Origin: Hanleya hanleyi
Taxonomy: Eukaryota; Mollusca; Polyplacophora; Lepidopleurida; Hanleyidae
Direction of reading: 5' to 3'
Assembly: GCA_036873755.1 (NCBI GenBank)
Contig: JAVTVY010025199.1
Location: forward strand, 1-64,000
Length of the DNA stretch: 64,000 bases
A model generated the notes under the pieces. It searched no databases. It saw only the letters and a program-made list of their open reading frames with translations, and was not told where the DNA came from. The position numbers and the translations under genes were made by a program. Position 1 is the stretch's first letter. Every line of letters begins with the position of its first letter. This document shows positions 1-12,378 of this stretch, piece after piece.

Positions 1-510
1 ATACCTCACTCGACTCCATCGGTCCATTAGGGCCCCCACTCGACCCGAAAACGTCAATTCCCATACCCTTGGTCTACCGCGCATGCGCAGGATGACGATA
101 TTTTATCACCACACCCAGTCCCTCGGATGCGCCTTCACGATTGCTTCACATTGATACCTCATACGACTCCATCGACCCATTAGGGTCTCCGCTAGATCCC
201 AAAACGTTTATTCAATACCCTTGATCTACCGCGCATGCGCAGAATGACCCTATTCCAACCCCACACCCAGCCCCTCGGATGCCCCCTCGCATAGGCTTCA
301 CATTGATACCTCATACAACCCCATCGGACCACTAGTGGCTCCCTTAGACCCCAAAACGTCTATTTCCATACACTTGGTCTACCGCGCATGCGCAGAATGA
401 CGTTATTTCAACACCACACCCACCCCATCAGATGCCCCTTCACGAATACTTCACATTGGTACCTCATAGAACCCAATCGGTACACTAGGGACCCCTCTCG
501 CCCCTGAAGA
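1..510. repeat. Tandem ~152-bp repeat with GCGCATGCGC in each unit
   Basis: Units restart near 1, 153, 305 and 460 with CATACCTCA followed by CCATCGG-like text. The first three full units carry GCGCATGCGCA (near 82, 232 and 385), a palindrome that matches the known NRF1 binding consensus. The same family, inverted, occurs at 56105-57145. Confidence 0.8.
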
Positions 511-740
511 TTGCCGGAGATTTCCGGAGATTTTCATCACCCACGACATTGTGGGAAAAACCTATACATTAACATCCCCACAGACAGATCAGTAGAAGCT
601 CCCACGGACCTGACCCAAGAAATACGGAGGTGAACGACATTGTGGGGAAAAACCCCAGTACATGTTCCTCTCACCGAAAAGACACGGAGATGAACGACAT
701 CCCCACAGACAGGTCAGTACATCTCCTATCATCCACACAA

Positions 741-826
741 GTCACGCCCCATTCACCCAAACCGGAAGTGAGGTCATACAGAGGTCACGCTCCATTCACC
801 CAGACCGGAAGTGACGTCATACGGGA
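741..826. repeat. 43-bp tandem duplication with ETS and CRE-like motifs
   Basis: Two adjacent 43-bp copies (741-783 and 784-826) each contain CCGGAAGTG, an ETS-type core. In the second copy it is joined to TGACGTCA, a CRE palindrome (805-819). The promoter-like motif content is seen directly. Any activity is inference. Confidence 0.6.
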
Positions 827-900
827 CAGCGCCCTCTGGTGGATGCAAGAGTTACCTCCCCCGGAAAAATAAGAGTGGATTTGCTTGCTCCCTACTACTG

Positions 901-1440
901 ACGTGCAATAACCTCCATAAGCGCGTTTCAAATGCTTCGTGAATAAACGACATGACTGGAGGAGAAAATAGTGAACTAAGAGACTATTAAATGCGTGTAC
1001 CATCACGCTCGTAATATACGTTCATCATTATTCGATCATATGTTATATTACCTGAACTTAGGTGACTTTCTGGAGACGATTTATCTTTGATGATGAAATC
1101 TGACGTTGCTGCCGTACTTTAAAAATGCACGTAACTAACCCTGGCATGACCGAAGAAAAACAGAGGTGAACTATGCTGAAAATAGACAAATATCATGGAT
1201 AATGATGAATTGGAAATCAAATTAACTGGAGAAGGAGGGTGCACTATAGTCAGTGAAATATTCCACATGGAAACAAACCTACGCTACGCTCTTCTTGGTT
1301 AGCAAACATCTTGACAAATACCTTGTTAGTTCATATACTAGTACTAGCTAAACTACGCCAAAGAACAGTTAGACAGCAAAGATGCAGGCGAAAATGGTCT
1401 TTTCATATTTCACTTCGTTGAATCATGAAGATTGCTGATG
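901..1440 (+). other. Receptor-less old copy of the GPCR 5' flank (unit 1)
   Basis: The block resembles the true receptor flank at about 7340-7880 in order and spacing. It shares a CGT-TATGTTT-RTTTA-GACGTG core, CGTTTC...ACTTCG text, the CCTG/CTTAG region and a CAGCTAGACAGC-like end. No receptor ORF follows. I infer an ancient duplicate that lost its gene before the whole unit was amplified. Confidence 0.45.
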
Positions 1441-1454
1441 GCGAAGGTGTTTAG

Positions 1455-1855
1455 GTATTCGCGACTGCTTGACCTATTCCGTTGAAGTCATGGTACCTCG
1501 CGCATTAATGGTGTAAGGATTTTACAGCTTTCAGCTGTAAACCGTGATCCGTCGCACGCGAGGCACATCACATGCTATAGGATGTGTTTCCGCTCACATA
1601 ACCCTCGTTGTATTTCTCCCTTATCAGGGGATAATAAAATGAAATGGATATTCCCTTGATTCTACCTGCGAAGGATCTCTTCTAGTTTGAGGTGTTCCTC
1701 CTGGTTTTTCTTCCTGGGCTGATCTCCATGGTAACAGAAGTCATACAGCTGACATGCGCTGTTAGATACTGTGCTTTCAACACGGATGCCAATATGGATT
1801 CCTAGCAGTACGGTACGAGTTTATTTCCTACATTATCCGAGACCATGTCGAGTGG
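1455..1855. mobile_element. ~401-bp insertion with 8-bp target duplication (unit 1)
   Basis: GTGTTTAG lies on both sides (1447-1454 and 1856-1863). Unit 2 has a single GTGTTTAG at 12929-12936 with continuous flanks, so the site was filled by insertion. Inside is a small hairpin (TTACAGC...GCTGTAA, about 1520). No ORF is supported. An 8-bp duplication fits hAT-type elements, but I see no clear terminal inverted repeat. Confidence 0.6.
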
Positions 1856-1944
1856 GTGTTTAGATATATCAGTTCACTGTGAACAGTGCACGTTCATGAA
1901 CATCCATCCTATCAAGAAACAGAATCCAAGGTTCCCGAAAAAGC

Positions 1945-2110
1945 ATCGGAATACTCCGTTCTGTGGCAGTTGATGGAGTACTCAGATGTTCATCGGAGTG
2001 GACAATTAACGGAGTCATCTCCGATGAACTGTTTCAACGGAGTACTCCGATGTTTTTAAGGACTACTCTGGGGCATACCACTGATACAGGAAATGACTTT
2101 GTCAGAAAGG
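1945..2110. repeat. CGGAGT/ACTCCG inverted-motif cluster, unit 1 copy a
   Basis: Many short inverted motifs built on GGAGTACTC and GGAGT...ACTCCG occur within about 165 bp. Neighbouring motifs can pair, giving several potential hairpins. The cluster begins after a CAAGAAACAGAATCCAAGG landmark that is also found before the other copies. Confidence 0.6.
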
Positions 2111-2529
2111 ACTACTTCCCTACTCGTAATGGAGTATTTTCACATTTCTCCAGAATTAATTCGTTATTCAAATATTTGTCGCATTTAAACGCAAATATTT
2201 TAACAGGTTCTACAATGCCACCAGGATGTTACTGTGACATTTCCATTGCTATGCAATCACAGTGAATCCTATCTAAACCAGCCACATCTGGGACCAATAT
2301 GACAGTCAGGTGGAAAGTGTTCCAGTTTGTCTGCACATTTGCAATTTTTTTACCTGCGTTGGTTTGGACAGGGTTCACCTTATTTCCATGGATCATCACA
2401 GTCTAGCAGGCAAGATGCAGACAGAATAAAATGTTAATAAATCATGCAAATTCAACAAACATTTTATTACAAATCTTTCATATACTTAATAACATATCAA
2501 ACTTGCATGATCAGTTTGTTGTGCATTAA

Positions 2530-3112
2530 CCCTATCTGGCCTGGGCTTTTTGGGACCTGTCCAGGCCTGGGGGGGGGGCCGAAATGGCCCCCTTAATTAT
2601 TTTTCTTACCCCTTGAGATAGGGAGCTGAAACTTATTACACTATACCCTTGGGTCAAGCTCTACCAGAAAATGTAAAACAAATCCAAGATGGTCGCTTTG
2701 ATGACGTCACAGTGACGCCATTTTGAAAAGCGGCATTTTTTGGTCGATTTTTCGGTCAGAATTTCCGAATTTTTTATTTTTGCAATTTCTCCACAAAAAC
2801 TGCATGAAAAATTAGCAAATATTAATGTGATATGAAATAAAATAGTTTTTGCTCACTTTTCATTGCGGAAAAGCAGAAATTTTGAAGAAATATGACAAAA
2901 ACATCACTTTTCTGGTACACCACGTGGCCGCCATCTTGAATTTACCCATGATCCTCTGCTCGGAGGGTTAAGAAAATAGGCTCAAAATGACACCAACAAG
3001 ACAAACGATAAAGTCAGAGAGTTTCAGCTCTCCATTTTTTGCCGTTCCGGAGATAGTGCAGAAAGTTTGGTAGGGGGGCCATATTGGCCCCCCCCCCCCA
3101 GGCCAGGTAGGG
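2530..3112. mobile_element. piggyBac-like MITE with TTAA target duplication (copy 1)
   Basis: The 583-bp body has inverted ends CCCTATCTGGCCTGG and CCAGGTAGGG, flanked by TTAA (2526-2529 and 3113-3116). Paralogous empty sites with a single TTAA are visible at 4114-4117 and 13571-13574. TTAA targeting and a CCCT start are hallmarks of piggyBac. There is no transposase ORF. Poly-G/C tracts lie just inside both ends, and the interior contains GACGTCAC and AAGATGG motifs. Confidence 0.85.
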
Positions 3113-3549
3113 TTAAAGATGAAGTATGTACTCCTTAAAAATTTACCATGTGGACTAAATTCATTATCCACATTAAGCATCAAGTATGCACATACACAAT
3201 GCAAAATATCCACAGGTCGTCCAGTCACAGTACACATTACTGCTGAAGCAAAATCCATGCCTCAATTGGCTATTGTTAAGATTCATACAGTCATGTCACA
3301 TGAACAGGTACAATAAAAGCGTACCTGACATACAACACATATCACGAATCGTTAGATTCTTGGTATGTGCTTTAGAATAGGTTAACCGGAAGACTATACT
3401 GTGAAGTCATGTGACTGTCAGTATGTCGGCCTCTTCCCACTTATATGTGTTGTAATTTTTACCTGTATATGGCGAGATTCTGCTGGTGTCAACCATGCAC
3501 GTTCACCAACATCCATCCTGTCAAGAAACAGAATCCAAGGTTCCCGAAA

Positions 3550-3762
3550 TAACAGCGGAGTACTCCGTTCTGTGGCAATTGATGGAGTACTCAGATGTTT
3601 ATCAGAGTGGACAATTAACGGAGTCAACTCCGATGAACTATTTCAACGGAGTGCTTCGATGTTTCAAAGGACTATATACTCCGTTGTTGGGACATACCGG
3701 TCATACAAGACTCCACTCCGTTGCTGTCAGAAAGGGCTACTCCGCTACTTTTAATGGTGTAT
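3550..3762. repeat. CGGAGT/ACTCCG inverted-motif cluster, unit 1 copy b
   Basis: This is the second copy inside unit 1, part of an internal duplication of about 1.88-2.53 kb and 3.48-4.12 kb. It contains CGGAGTACTCCG and at least six further ACTCCG or CGGAGT half-motifs. Overlapping short ORFs (3401-3754 and 3486-3902) run through the repeats in two frames and are not credible genes. Confidence 0.6.
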
Positions 3763-4117
3763 TTGTACATTTCTACAGAATTAATTCGGTATTCAAATAT
3801 TTGTCGCATTTAAACACAAATACTTCTCACAGGTTCTACAATGCCACCAGGATGTTACTGTGGCATTTCCATTGCTATGCAATCACAGTGAATCCTGTCT
3901 AAACCATCTGAGACCAATATGACAGTCAAGCGGTAACTGTTCCAGTTTGTTTGCACATTTGCAATTTTTTACCTGTGCTGGTTTGTACAGGGTTCACCAT
4001 ATGTCCATGGATCATCACAGTTTAGCAATCAAGATAAATTCATCAAACATTTTATTTCAAATCTTTCTTATACTTAATAATATATCAAACTTGCATGATC
4101 AGTTTGTTATGCATTAA

Positions 4118-5200
4118 AGATGGAGTATGTACTCCTTAAAAAATTACTATCTGGACTAAATCCATACTCCACATTCACCAAGTATATGCACACACACAAT
4201 GCAAAATATCTACAGGTCGTCCAGCCACAATATACGTTACTGCTGAAGCAAAATCCATGCCTCAATTGGCTGTTGTTAAGATTCACACAGTCATGTGTTC
4301 CACACAATCACAGTCTTGCACAAGAAGACCGCTTATATTAATTCCATATGTTCCGATGTGAGGGTGTCATAATTACATTTTCCTCTCTGGTTAACCCACT
4401 AAATGTGGATTGGTGTGATCTTAGTTTCGTCTTTGTCATTCACTACACAGATTGCAAACTTCGAAAACGTAAAAACCGGCTGATTACAGTAGGTTTTCTC
4501 TGTATGTATTCCATTCACACCCAAACACACTCCAAATTTCAGTTTTTTTCAATGATACACTTCTGAAGATTCAAGTTCCTTCAGGTAAGTGATTGTGTAG
4601 GCATCTGGTTCCCTTGATCAAGTATCATTTGATGGGTGCACAAACCTGCAATGGATAAAAGCACAGCATTTACTCGTATTGATATAGTACCAAACAGATA
4701 CTGATTTGTCAAAATTTAAAGACATTATATATCTACCTACACATCCAGGAAACAGTGAGAAGTAGGCCTACCACATTTGTGTGTAATTTGAGGAATATAA
4801 TTACATATTTAATGGTGTGGGGGGAGGGGGTGAGTATCCATTACTAAAACTGCAAGAGTCAGCACTATTTTGCATATGCAACACTTGCATTCCCGCTTAA
4901 ATTATCTTCATAAAAAAAGTTGAACTGACTCACCATATCATTGTGTATGCCACAATAAATCCACATTATGGTATGAATGTGCAATAATATTTTGTATGAT
5001 GTTTTTTTCACAAATTGATGAGTAATGTGAATGCAGAAACATTTTTGAAACGCAGAATGGATTGTCCATATTACTTAAATGTCCCCTCTCCCCCCTCCCC
5101 ACTCTCCTTCTACTGGTCATGTCTACACAAAACGTACACACGTACATGTACACAGGTTTAACAGAGTGATGCAGAAGCCATACATACTGATATCAACATT
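4118..5200. other. Unit 1 non-coding stretch
   Basis: A 72-codon ORF (4348-4566) recurs in units 2 and 3 (13805-14050 and 25049-25267), but similarity continues equally through flanking non-coding DNA, so this is no evidence of selection. A G-rich tract (about 4818-4830) and pyrimidine-rich runs (about 5085-5110) occur. No gene can be supported. Confidence 0.5.
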
Positions 5201-5209
5201 GGCTCTTCT

Positions 5210-5525
5210 TCAGCTTAGACTGTAGGAATCTCTGTTAAATCAAGATATTAACAGACAGTGTCTGCGTACTATTCCAGCTTTCTCTCCTTCAGTGATTGGT
5301 CATGCGACCCCGCCATTTTAAACTAAAACGAGTATTCTCATTGGGTCACTATTTATAGGAGCCACCCCAATCTTCATACACAACCACGTGACTGTCTCAG
5401 TTGACCGATGACATAGCGCGGCCTCGTTTTCAATTACAAAATCTGGCGTCAAACTGGGAAAATGTTGTTGCTGTATCAGGCAGACATTGGCCCTTCGTAG
5501 AAGACTCCAATGCTATAGGCTATTC
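5210..5525. other. Unit 1-specific ~315-bp segment with promoter-like motifs
   Basis: Units 2 and 3 lack this stretch. Unit 3 joins directly from GGCTCTTCTTTAGC (about 25880) to the sequence found here after 5525. The segment has ATTGG boxes (near 5296 and 5340), a symmetrical CTATTTATAG, and CACGTG (near 5386). It could be an insertion here or a deletion in the others. The short flanking TTAGCTT similarity does not decide which. Confidence 0.35.
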
Positions 5526-6060
5526 TTTAGCTTGGCATGCTCTGTGCAATATATCATCTCACAGGACTGCATCCACAGCACCTTCAGTTTCACCTAGAAT
5601 GCGAGAGTCGTATTAATAATGATGCATTCGAGGAGTCCACGCCTCGCCACAGGCAACTGTCCCCCCTCCCCCCCTCCGCACTAGGGGCAAGCTCCCATTA
5701 AGTTAATACTGAGAAATACGGAAAAATCTCCATAAATATATCACTACATTTTCCTTGTTGCTTTTTTTGTACGTATTTGGTGACAAAATTTATTTCATAA
5801 AACATACGAAAGCTTCAGAATTTTCCAGCGGACAGAAACAAATATATTCACCAAAAGGAACTTTCGGCAATGTTAAAGCATACGAATATTGCCCCTCAGT
5901 TAGCGACGGGAGGGGAAAGTTGAACAGTCATTCTTTTGTTTTTGCTCACGGTGGACTTCCCCAATGGTTACCTAATTATCATTAATAACGTCATCATCAA
6001 GGTGGGACATTCCAATTCACGGGTCTGCATATGTTAATGTTATAGGCTATGCCAAGGCCC

Positions 6061-6069
6061 TATAAATAG
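6061..6069 (+). promoter_or_regulatory. TATAAATAG box, distal (unit 1)
   Basis: CCCTATAAATAGTGACGAAC is conserved in all three units (also 14992 and 26424). It lies 2-3.4 kb upstream of each receptor ATG. It is a good TATA consensus, but no transcript start can be assigned from sequence. Confidence 0.3.
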
Positions 6070-7362
6070 TGACGAACCAGGGATATGAAAGATAAAAATT
6101 AGCTGATATCAGAGGTAATCTTTGTACACGTTCGTCTGTCGAAGATAGCGGATGGTCTGGGTGAGGAAGGTAATGGCTACAAATCGACTTACTCGAAAAC
6201 GTTTCATTGCCCACCATAGAGATGCCGTTCCCTATTGAATCCAGTAAACTCACACAATCGTGAATAAAGTGGTGTACAGTCCCCATCTTGGTATGGCTTA
6301 AAATGAAATGAGAAAAATATGTCTTGACGAATTTGTTGAAAATTTAGTTGCTTCAATTTTTAGCAGCAGACAAAATGTTCTTCAATGCATGGTTATTTGT
6401 GTTGTTGAACATAATTGTCTTCCTATTAAACGTGCTTTCCAAAAGAAATGCAAACTGTAATTTCTCAAGTGATAGTTTGTAAGAAAATGTCTAGAAGATA
6501 TTTTTCTGTGTATCGAAATCTCTCTTCATGTTACTGGGTTCACGATTCAAAATTATCGATACAAGCGTCTAGTCCGCCATTCAATATTCAGCGCTTGCCT
6601 GTTAAAGAAAATCCTCGTCCATAATCCAAAGACTTAATTCAAATGACGGCGTCGGTACCAATTAAAAAAAAACAATGACAGCATACATAAATATAGCCTA
6701 GTTTCCTGGAATACAAGCGTCTAGTCCGTCATTCAATATCCAGCTGACGTCAATTAAAGAATTTCCGCGTCCACGCTTTGATTGTGACTGTTCATATGAA
6801 CAATAAGAGGATCTTGAAATCAATACATAGGTCCATACGGACCTTGTGGTTAAGCGGAATTAGACACAAGTTATGAAACGTACCGCCATAGATCTTACAC
6901 GCTACGCTCGTATTTTGCTATCAGCAAGCGATATGTATTGCCAAATTTAGAAGACAGACGCATTCAACAGTTTTCAATGATGTCGGCACGAAATCATGAT
7001 GTTCTAAAAATATCATATCCGCCGTATAGCTGATCAGAGTTTTTTTTCAAGATCAGGTTTTCGATGTAGTTGACTTTCTGATTAACATTGCACAATTAAC
7101 CCCTAACATCAACAAACATACACATTGACATCAATCATATCAATACGTTAGTGTGTTCATTCATGTAGCTGATCATCTCATACATCACTCTCATGTGTAA
7201 ATATCAGCACGAATAACGGTAATTGCTCCTGGTGTGCCTATTGTTTGGAAGCTCGCCCAAAGCAGCAGTGAATAAATACGTGTATTAGTCTGTTAATATG
7301 TCCGTGATAATGTTACTCAGCCAGCAAAGATCAAAGCCTGTTTGTCGTCAGTTTGACAAAGC

Positions 7363-7370
7363 TATATAAG
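7363..7370 (+). promoter_or_regulatory. TATATAAG promoter box of GPCR copy 1
   Basis: AAGCTATATAAGACCG is present at the same place in all three units, about 805 bp before the ATG here. A pyrimidine-rich run ending in CTTACAG (about 8024-8034) in the leader could be a 3' splice site. I therefore infer a 5' UTR intron between this box and the coding exon. Confidence 0.45.
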
Positions 7371-8174
7371 ACCGTTATGTTTATTTAGACGTGATATAAC
7401 TTCAATTACAACCTCGTTTCGAGTACTTCGCAAATAACGACAGTACGGTCTAGTGGAAGAAAGTTTTCTATGCACTTAAATAAGACAGTATTAAATGCAT
7501 TGTACCATCCTGGTCATAATATATGAAAGTATTATATCACAAGGTGATATGTTGTAATGTTGTATCTGGCCATAGCTGGCCTGATAACTGGGAATGATGG
7601 AGCACACCTAACGTTGCCGCTGTACTGTACCTAAACTGTCCAAGTGAACTACACCTACCCGAACTATGCTGAAACTAGGACAATAGTATGAAAACAAGAA
7701 TTAATTGGACACGAGAGCTCCAGGAAAGTGCTCTTTTCACATGAAAACATATGCACGCTAAGCGCTTCTCAGTGACCAAATTAGCTTACGCTGTTAGTGA
7801 ATATACCAGTCTTAAACAAGCTGAACTGAGCTGAACAGCTAGACAGTGAAACTTCAGGAGGGAATGATATTTTCATTGCCGGATTACAGAGACTTCGGAA
7901 CGTGTTCGAACTTATGTGCACGTTCCTTGTGAACAATATTCAACCTATTGTAAAGAAACAGAATCCGAAATTTAAGGAATATACGGGTGCGTATATCTGA
8001 AGTGTAATAATCGACGTCTTTCTGATCTTACAGAGGAGATTGTATCTGTTCATCAACCGACGATTCGATCTTATCATGGAAACACGATTGAAATTGTCAA
8101 ATTAGAAGGTAAAATCTGCTTGTGAATACCTAGGAGGAAGAATTATTCACCATTTGTCACGAAAATTTTTGAAC

Positions 8175-9164
8175 ATGTCAGACGCGGATCACAAGGAAGG
8201 GTATGTCGACAATGACTCGTACGAGACTAATTTCGTGAACAATTTTAGCAGTCGTAACAACAGTAGCAGCGTCAACAGCCACTCAACAGACATTTCCATC
8301 GGCCTGAACATTTTTCTCCCTATCGTGACTAGTATTGGCATAATTGGGAATTTGTTTCTTATCCTGACTATTTTACGACTTAAAAGTCTGCGAATGTCTC
8401 CTACATATATAATATTGTTAAGTCTGGCGTCTGCAGATGCAAGTGTATGTTCCAGTAAGTATTTATCATATATACCCGGAAAGCCGGTTGCAGTTTGCAC
8501 TCTGTTCTTCGTCATCATATTTTCGACCGCCGGACTCAGTGCTTACCATTTGGCTCTGTTTTCTTTGGTACGTTACCTAACTCTTCTAAAGCCCTTCTTT
8601 GCCAGACGTCATTTGACAGCCAAGAAGGTGGCGTGGTTATGTGTTATTCTATGGCTTGTATTGTTTGCGTACAGTTTAACGGCCATGTTATTGACAGATA
8701 GGACCACGTGTGTAATCAAGGAGAACGGAGTCTTCATCCTCGTGAATTTCATTCTCTGTTTCTTTATCCCATTGGTGGCCATGGTTACCTTCCATGGAAT
8801 TAAAGTCTATAAGCTTAGCAACACATTGGTCAACTCCGAGAACGAAACTTCGAGAAAAACTGTATCTGGACGAGCTGTGTTGGCAATAACTTTAATCTTT
8901 GTTCTGCTTTTGACACCCTGGGAGATATATGCGATTATTGTCTATACATTTCAGGTCCAACGATCACCGCCGGGTTTTGTCATTGAAGGTCTCACTGAAG
9001 GTTTGATTTTCCTTAATAGTGTCATCAACCCTTTCTTGTATTTCTTCATGTCACCAATTGTAAGAAAAAAAGCGTTTTCGTTCGCTTCAAAGCCGAGTCT
9101 ACCTGTGAATTGTTTACCAATGGATGTTTTTCACACACCAAACACTAATGAATCACAGAGATGA
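8175..9164 (+). CDS. Class A (rhodopsin-like) GPCR, copy 1
   Basis: A complete single-exon ORF of 329 residues from the ATG; the reading frame opens 21 bases earlier at a TTG, which I do not use. Seven hydrophobic segments are evident. TM1 has GN (N59). TM2 has LASAD (D88). C108 near TM3 and C179 in loop 2 form the usual disulfide pair. TM3 ends VRY (R133) instead of DRY. TM5 has P199, TM6 has TPW (P248) and TM7 has NPFLY (285-289). The N-terminal tail has several N-x-S/T sites. These marks place it in the plasma membrane as a G-protein-coupled receptor. The ligand is unknown. Intronless, tandem rhodopsin-like receptors are typical of invertebrate chemosensory families (Aplysia, sea urchin), so a chemosensory role is plausible but inferred. 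A candidate AATAAA lies at 9990. Confidence 0.93.
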   Translation: MSDADHKEGYVDNDSYETNFVNNFSSRNNSSSVNSHSTDISIGLNIFLPIVTSIGIIGNLFLILTILRLKSLRMSPTYIILLSLASADASVCSSKYLSYIPGKPVAVCTLFFVIIFSTAGLSAYHLALFSLVRYLTLLKPFFARRHLTAKKVAWLCVILWLVLFAYSLTAMLLTDRTTCVIKENGVFILVNFILCFFIPLVAMVTFHGIKVYKLSNTLVNSENETSRKTVSGRAVLAITLIFVLLLTPWEIYAIIVYTFQVQRSPPGFVIEGLTEGLIFLNSVINPFLYFFMSPIVRKKAFSFASKPSLPVNCLPMDVFHTPNTNESQR

Positions 9165-12100
9165 AACGGCAACATATAGCTTAAAAGAAACGTGTTTGCA
9201 GACAAAACAAGAAATATCTTCAAAAATGATGGACAATGGAGAATCCGTAATATGCTTTTACTCTCCATATAATAAGTATTCTTCGAAGTATTTAATTGTG
9301 CATGAATAACTGGCACAGCAGATTTTGCAGGTGTAACCATTTGTAACTACTTGCCATCCGGCATTGTTTGTTCCTCGACGTGTAATCATTGAGTAACGTG
9401 TGTCACTGTCAACAATGATAGCGTTGCACTTGTATCTATCGAGGTGAAACTCGGTTCTCATGTGATAAGCTCTAAATTGGGAGCATCTATTTAACCGGTT
9501 CCATATCAAATAAGAAGGGAATGAGGACACTGTGAATGGGGGTATATGAAGAGGCGTAATTTACTTTACGTAATTCCGCTGGATGAAATTCGTCTGATGT
9601 CAGTCAGTTACATGATGTAGCGTCGATTGGTTTCGTAACTCTCTGCATTCGGTTGTTACCATCATATACGAGGATACACAGAGGAAGGCCGAAGAAAAGC
9701 CCAAAGAACGGAAGGTTGTCTAGAAAAAGTGAGCGTATACGACTCCGTCGAAAGAGCTAATCTGAAATCCGTTGTCCAGTTATAAACAGCTTTGTTCAAA
9801 AATGTGCAGGTTTGTGATTAATTCCATATTCAGAAAAAAAGAGTCAATTTGACCGTGTGGATGCATATTTCTACCCTGCTATTTGAGTATATTAGGTGTG
9901 AAGAAATATGAAAACTAATTGTCGGTAACCTCACAGATATGACACTGGATATATGTAGATTAGTCCTCCTGATTAAATACTATTGGATAAATAAAGTAAC
10001 ATTGATCTTTGGATATAACCTGTATTCAATTTATGTCATCAATTGAATACAAGTTACAGAGACCAATCTTACGTTATTTACTTTATGACACTGGATATTA
10101 CCGTACTAGCTAATGCAACAAGAGCGTATCTTAAAATCAGATGATTTTTTGCTTTATCGACATCATATATTTTATAACTAATAAGGAAATCTGTGAAATA
10201 ATATGTACGTAAAGCGATTTTGAATGTTCGGATAAATGAATTTGGCCCCAGAATCCAGGATTCTGTACATTGTCTATATATGTGCTAATTCAAATGTATC
10301 AAACGTGATCAAGTATCCACATTGTCGAGTCAAACTCTGAAGAAAGTATGTTTGTTGTGTTATTTGTACTTTGAAAAGAGTAATAACGTGATATTTGTCT
10401 TGATGACCCACACATGGAGTCAAGAAATCCCCGACCAAGGAGAAGTCAAAATCAACGCCTCCTTGACATAGCTAAAAACACATCGCTAAATTGGGGAGAA
10501 GCCTTGCGATTAGTCAGTACTCAAAACAAGGAAACGGGGGTGTTGGTCTCAGATCTAATGTCAGAAGATAGACGCCTTTTATTTCTGCGTTTCGTATTAC
10601 TTTATGTAGCTGCTTCCTTTACAATGCATTGACTAACCTAATAAAATAATTTTCAACAAATATAACTTCTTTTCTCTTCTCTCAGCGATACCGCAGCTGA
10701 AGTTTCTGTTATCGTTAAGATGTTCGATCAGTTTCTTTTAACTTTGAAGGAAGATCTTGTTATTACGGTTTTATGACGAATCTAAATACATACCCCCGTT
10801 ATGTCATCTAAATGAGGAACGAAAATGACCGGCGTCTGAAAACAAGCATGGAATCGGCTTTTCGGCAATAAATAGTTGTAAAATCTTCAACAAAATGTAT
10901 ATATTTTCTGATTGAGCAGACTCGTACCATTATTTCAGGAGACAAGTGAGGAATTGAACTTGAAAACGAAAGTCACACAATCCTTCTTAAACCAACTTTT
11001 CGAGAAAAAAAACTGCATAAAATGTATGAAAATGTGCCAATTTCGACATGTCCGACCCACTGCTCAGAGAAAACATATGAAATGATTTCTTTTTATGCAT
11101 GTGAAATTGTTCACCGTTCAACGGACATTTTAAAAAGGTGAAAAACAGGGGGTCGACGTGCTCGGTTTTTTTTGGTAAAAGTTTATCGCCCTAAAGGAAT
11201 AATCATGTTCTCGCCCCGAAAAATTGTGGATTTTTGCCTGAGAAACATTATATCCCGGAGCGATCAACTCTGTAACGGCGCGTAAGCCCGATCAACTAAG
11301 AATTATTTTATGCCCGTTTGGAGGAATGATGACGTCCAACAGGGTGATTATAGATATCAGCTAGTAAAAACTTCAACACGGTCAGATCATTGCTATTGAT
11401 TTTAGTAACGAAATATTCAAATTGACATTTTGTACTAAATTTTGTAACGTTATTGATTTTTGTACTTGATACTTGATTGACATAATAGCTAAATTCTATC
11501 GTTTCATCGAATAATACCTTATGAATCAAGTTGTTTCGATATTTATGCAAGACAAGCGTTAAATATTTCAATTTTTCGGTGCTGATCGGACTCTCAGTAA
11601 CCAGTCTTCGCCTATTCATAATCGTCATAACGTAGTCTTACAACATTAATCGCACCATAAATTCGAGCAGCCATAAAACAAAAGAAAACTGGACAATGGA
11701 ATATAGTGTATCCATTGTCCTGTCGAGTGATTTGAATATATAACCAGAGAAAGGGTATTGGAATATGTAACTGAGTGACCTAATATTTGACTGAATTTGA
11801 CTTAGTTACATACAATCGCCGAAATTGACCACGTCATGGCTGAAAAGCAAAATACCATTCTCGTACACTTGTGTAAAATACAGAACGGATTTCGGTCGTT
11901 ATCGTTGCATTTCCACTCGGGTTTCCGGATAAGTTGAATGTATGCAATCGTCCAGAAATTACAGGCAAACTATGCTAATTATTGCTCCATAATTGTTTAG
12001 AATGGGTGAAATCCTGTGAATTTCTCTCTGAAAGACTTGCTCTAAACTGCTAAATAAATTCATCCATTGTAGCGAAGAATATACCCGGTCACACGTCAGG

Positions 12101-12378
12101 AAAAAAAATGAATAGTTATGTGTCTATAGAAAAGTGTATATTATCTGTTGCAGGGATTACTCCGGTAAACTATTTCGAAATCAATCTCTCGAAAAGACAA
12201 CAAACGTAATTGCAAGAGATGTGTTCAATTTTTGGAAAGCTCGTCGAAAGCAACAGAGAATAAATAAGTGTATTTACCTTCAGTTAATCCGCGTACTAAT
12301 GTTGCCAGGTCTTTAAATCACCACGCGTGGTTTGTCGTCGGAGATACATAGCTACAAGAGCGTTATGTTTGTTTATAG
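9165..12378. other. Downstream non-coding stretch of unit 1
   Basis: This holds a candidate poly(A) signal (9990), the foldback element at 9980-10085 and the empty site for the mariner-like MITE (about 10267-10271). ORFs such as 11308-11628 (minus) recur at 19193-19468 through duplication and resemble nothing I know. No gene is supported. Confidence 0.5.
9980..10085. repeat. Foldback (hairpin) element downstream of GPCR copy 1
   Basis: Two arms of about 45 bp, with AATAAAGTAACATTGAT...TGTATTCAATT on the left and AATTGAATACA...ACTTTAT on the right, are inverted around ATGTCATC. It sits about 0.8 kb after the stop and is conserved in unit 3 and the fourth remnant. It is either a small MITE or a structured 3' UTR end. 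It also contains the AATAAA. Confidence 0.55.

Larger units (their letters stand above)
1..872. mobile_element. Partial non-autonomous element containing tandem repeats, cut by the window start
   Basis: The segment ends in AGAGTTACCTCCC followed by GGAAAA (about 850-868). The same end in the opposite orientation starts the repeat cluster at about 55926. Both copies contain the same roughly 150-bp tandem units. I read this as the inner part and one end of a non-coding TIR element. The duplicated GPCR units lose homology exactly where it ends (about 900). The short ORFs inside (for example 630-872) show no protein-like features. Confidence 0.5.
901..12378 (+). repeat. Tandem segmental duplication unit 1 (GPCR unit)
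   Basis: The unit runs from the ACGTGCAATAACC boundary at 901 to the same boundary at 12379. It holds an old promoter-like flank, the CGGAGT arrays (two copies here), the TTAA MITE, the receptor promoter, GPCR copy 1 and a 3 kb downstream region. It lacks the roughly 1.03-kb TIR element found in units 2 and 3. Apart from the receptor, the non-coding stretches (3117-7360 and 9165-12378) contain no gene I can support. Confidence 0.8.

Noticed and set aside
630..872. Eighty-codon ORF near the window start
   Set aside because: It spans a 43-bp tandem duplication and the end of a mobile element, with no recognisable protein pattern.
8154..8174. Upstream start of GPCR copy 1 giving seven extra residues
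   Set aside because: The upstream codon is TTG. The first ATG in frame is at 8175, and the same holds for the other two copies.
8189..8518. Antisense and shifted-frame ORFs over the receptors
   Set aside because: They lie entirely within the receptor coding exons and show no independent protein features.
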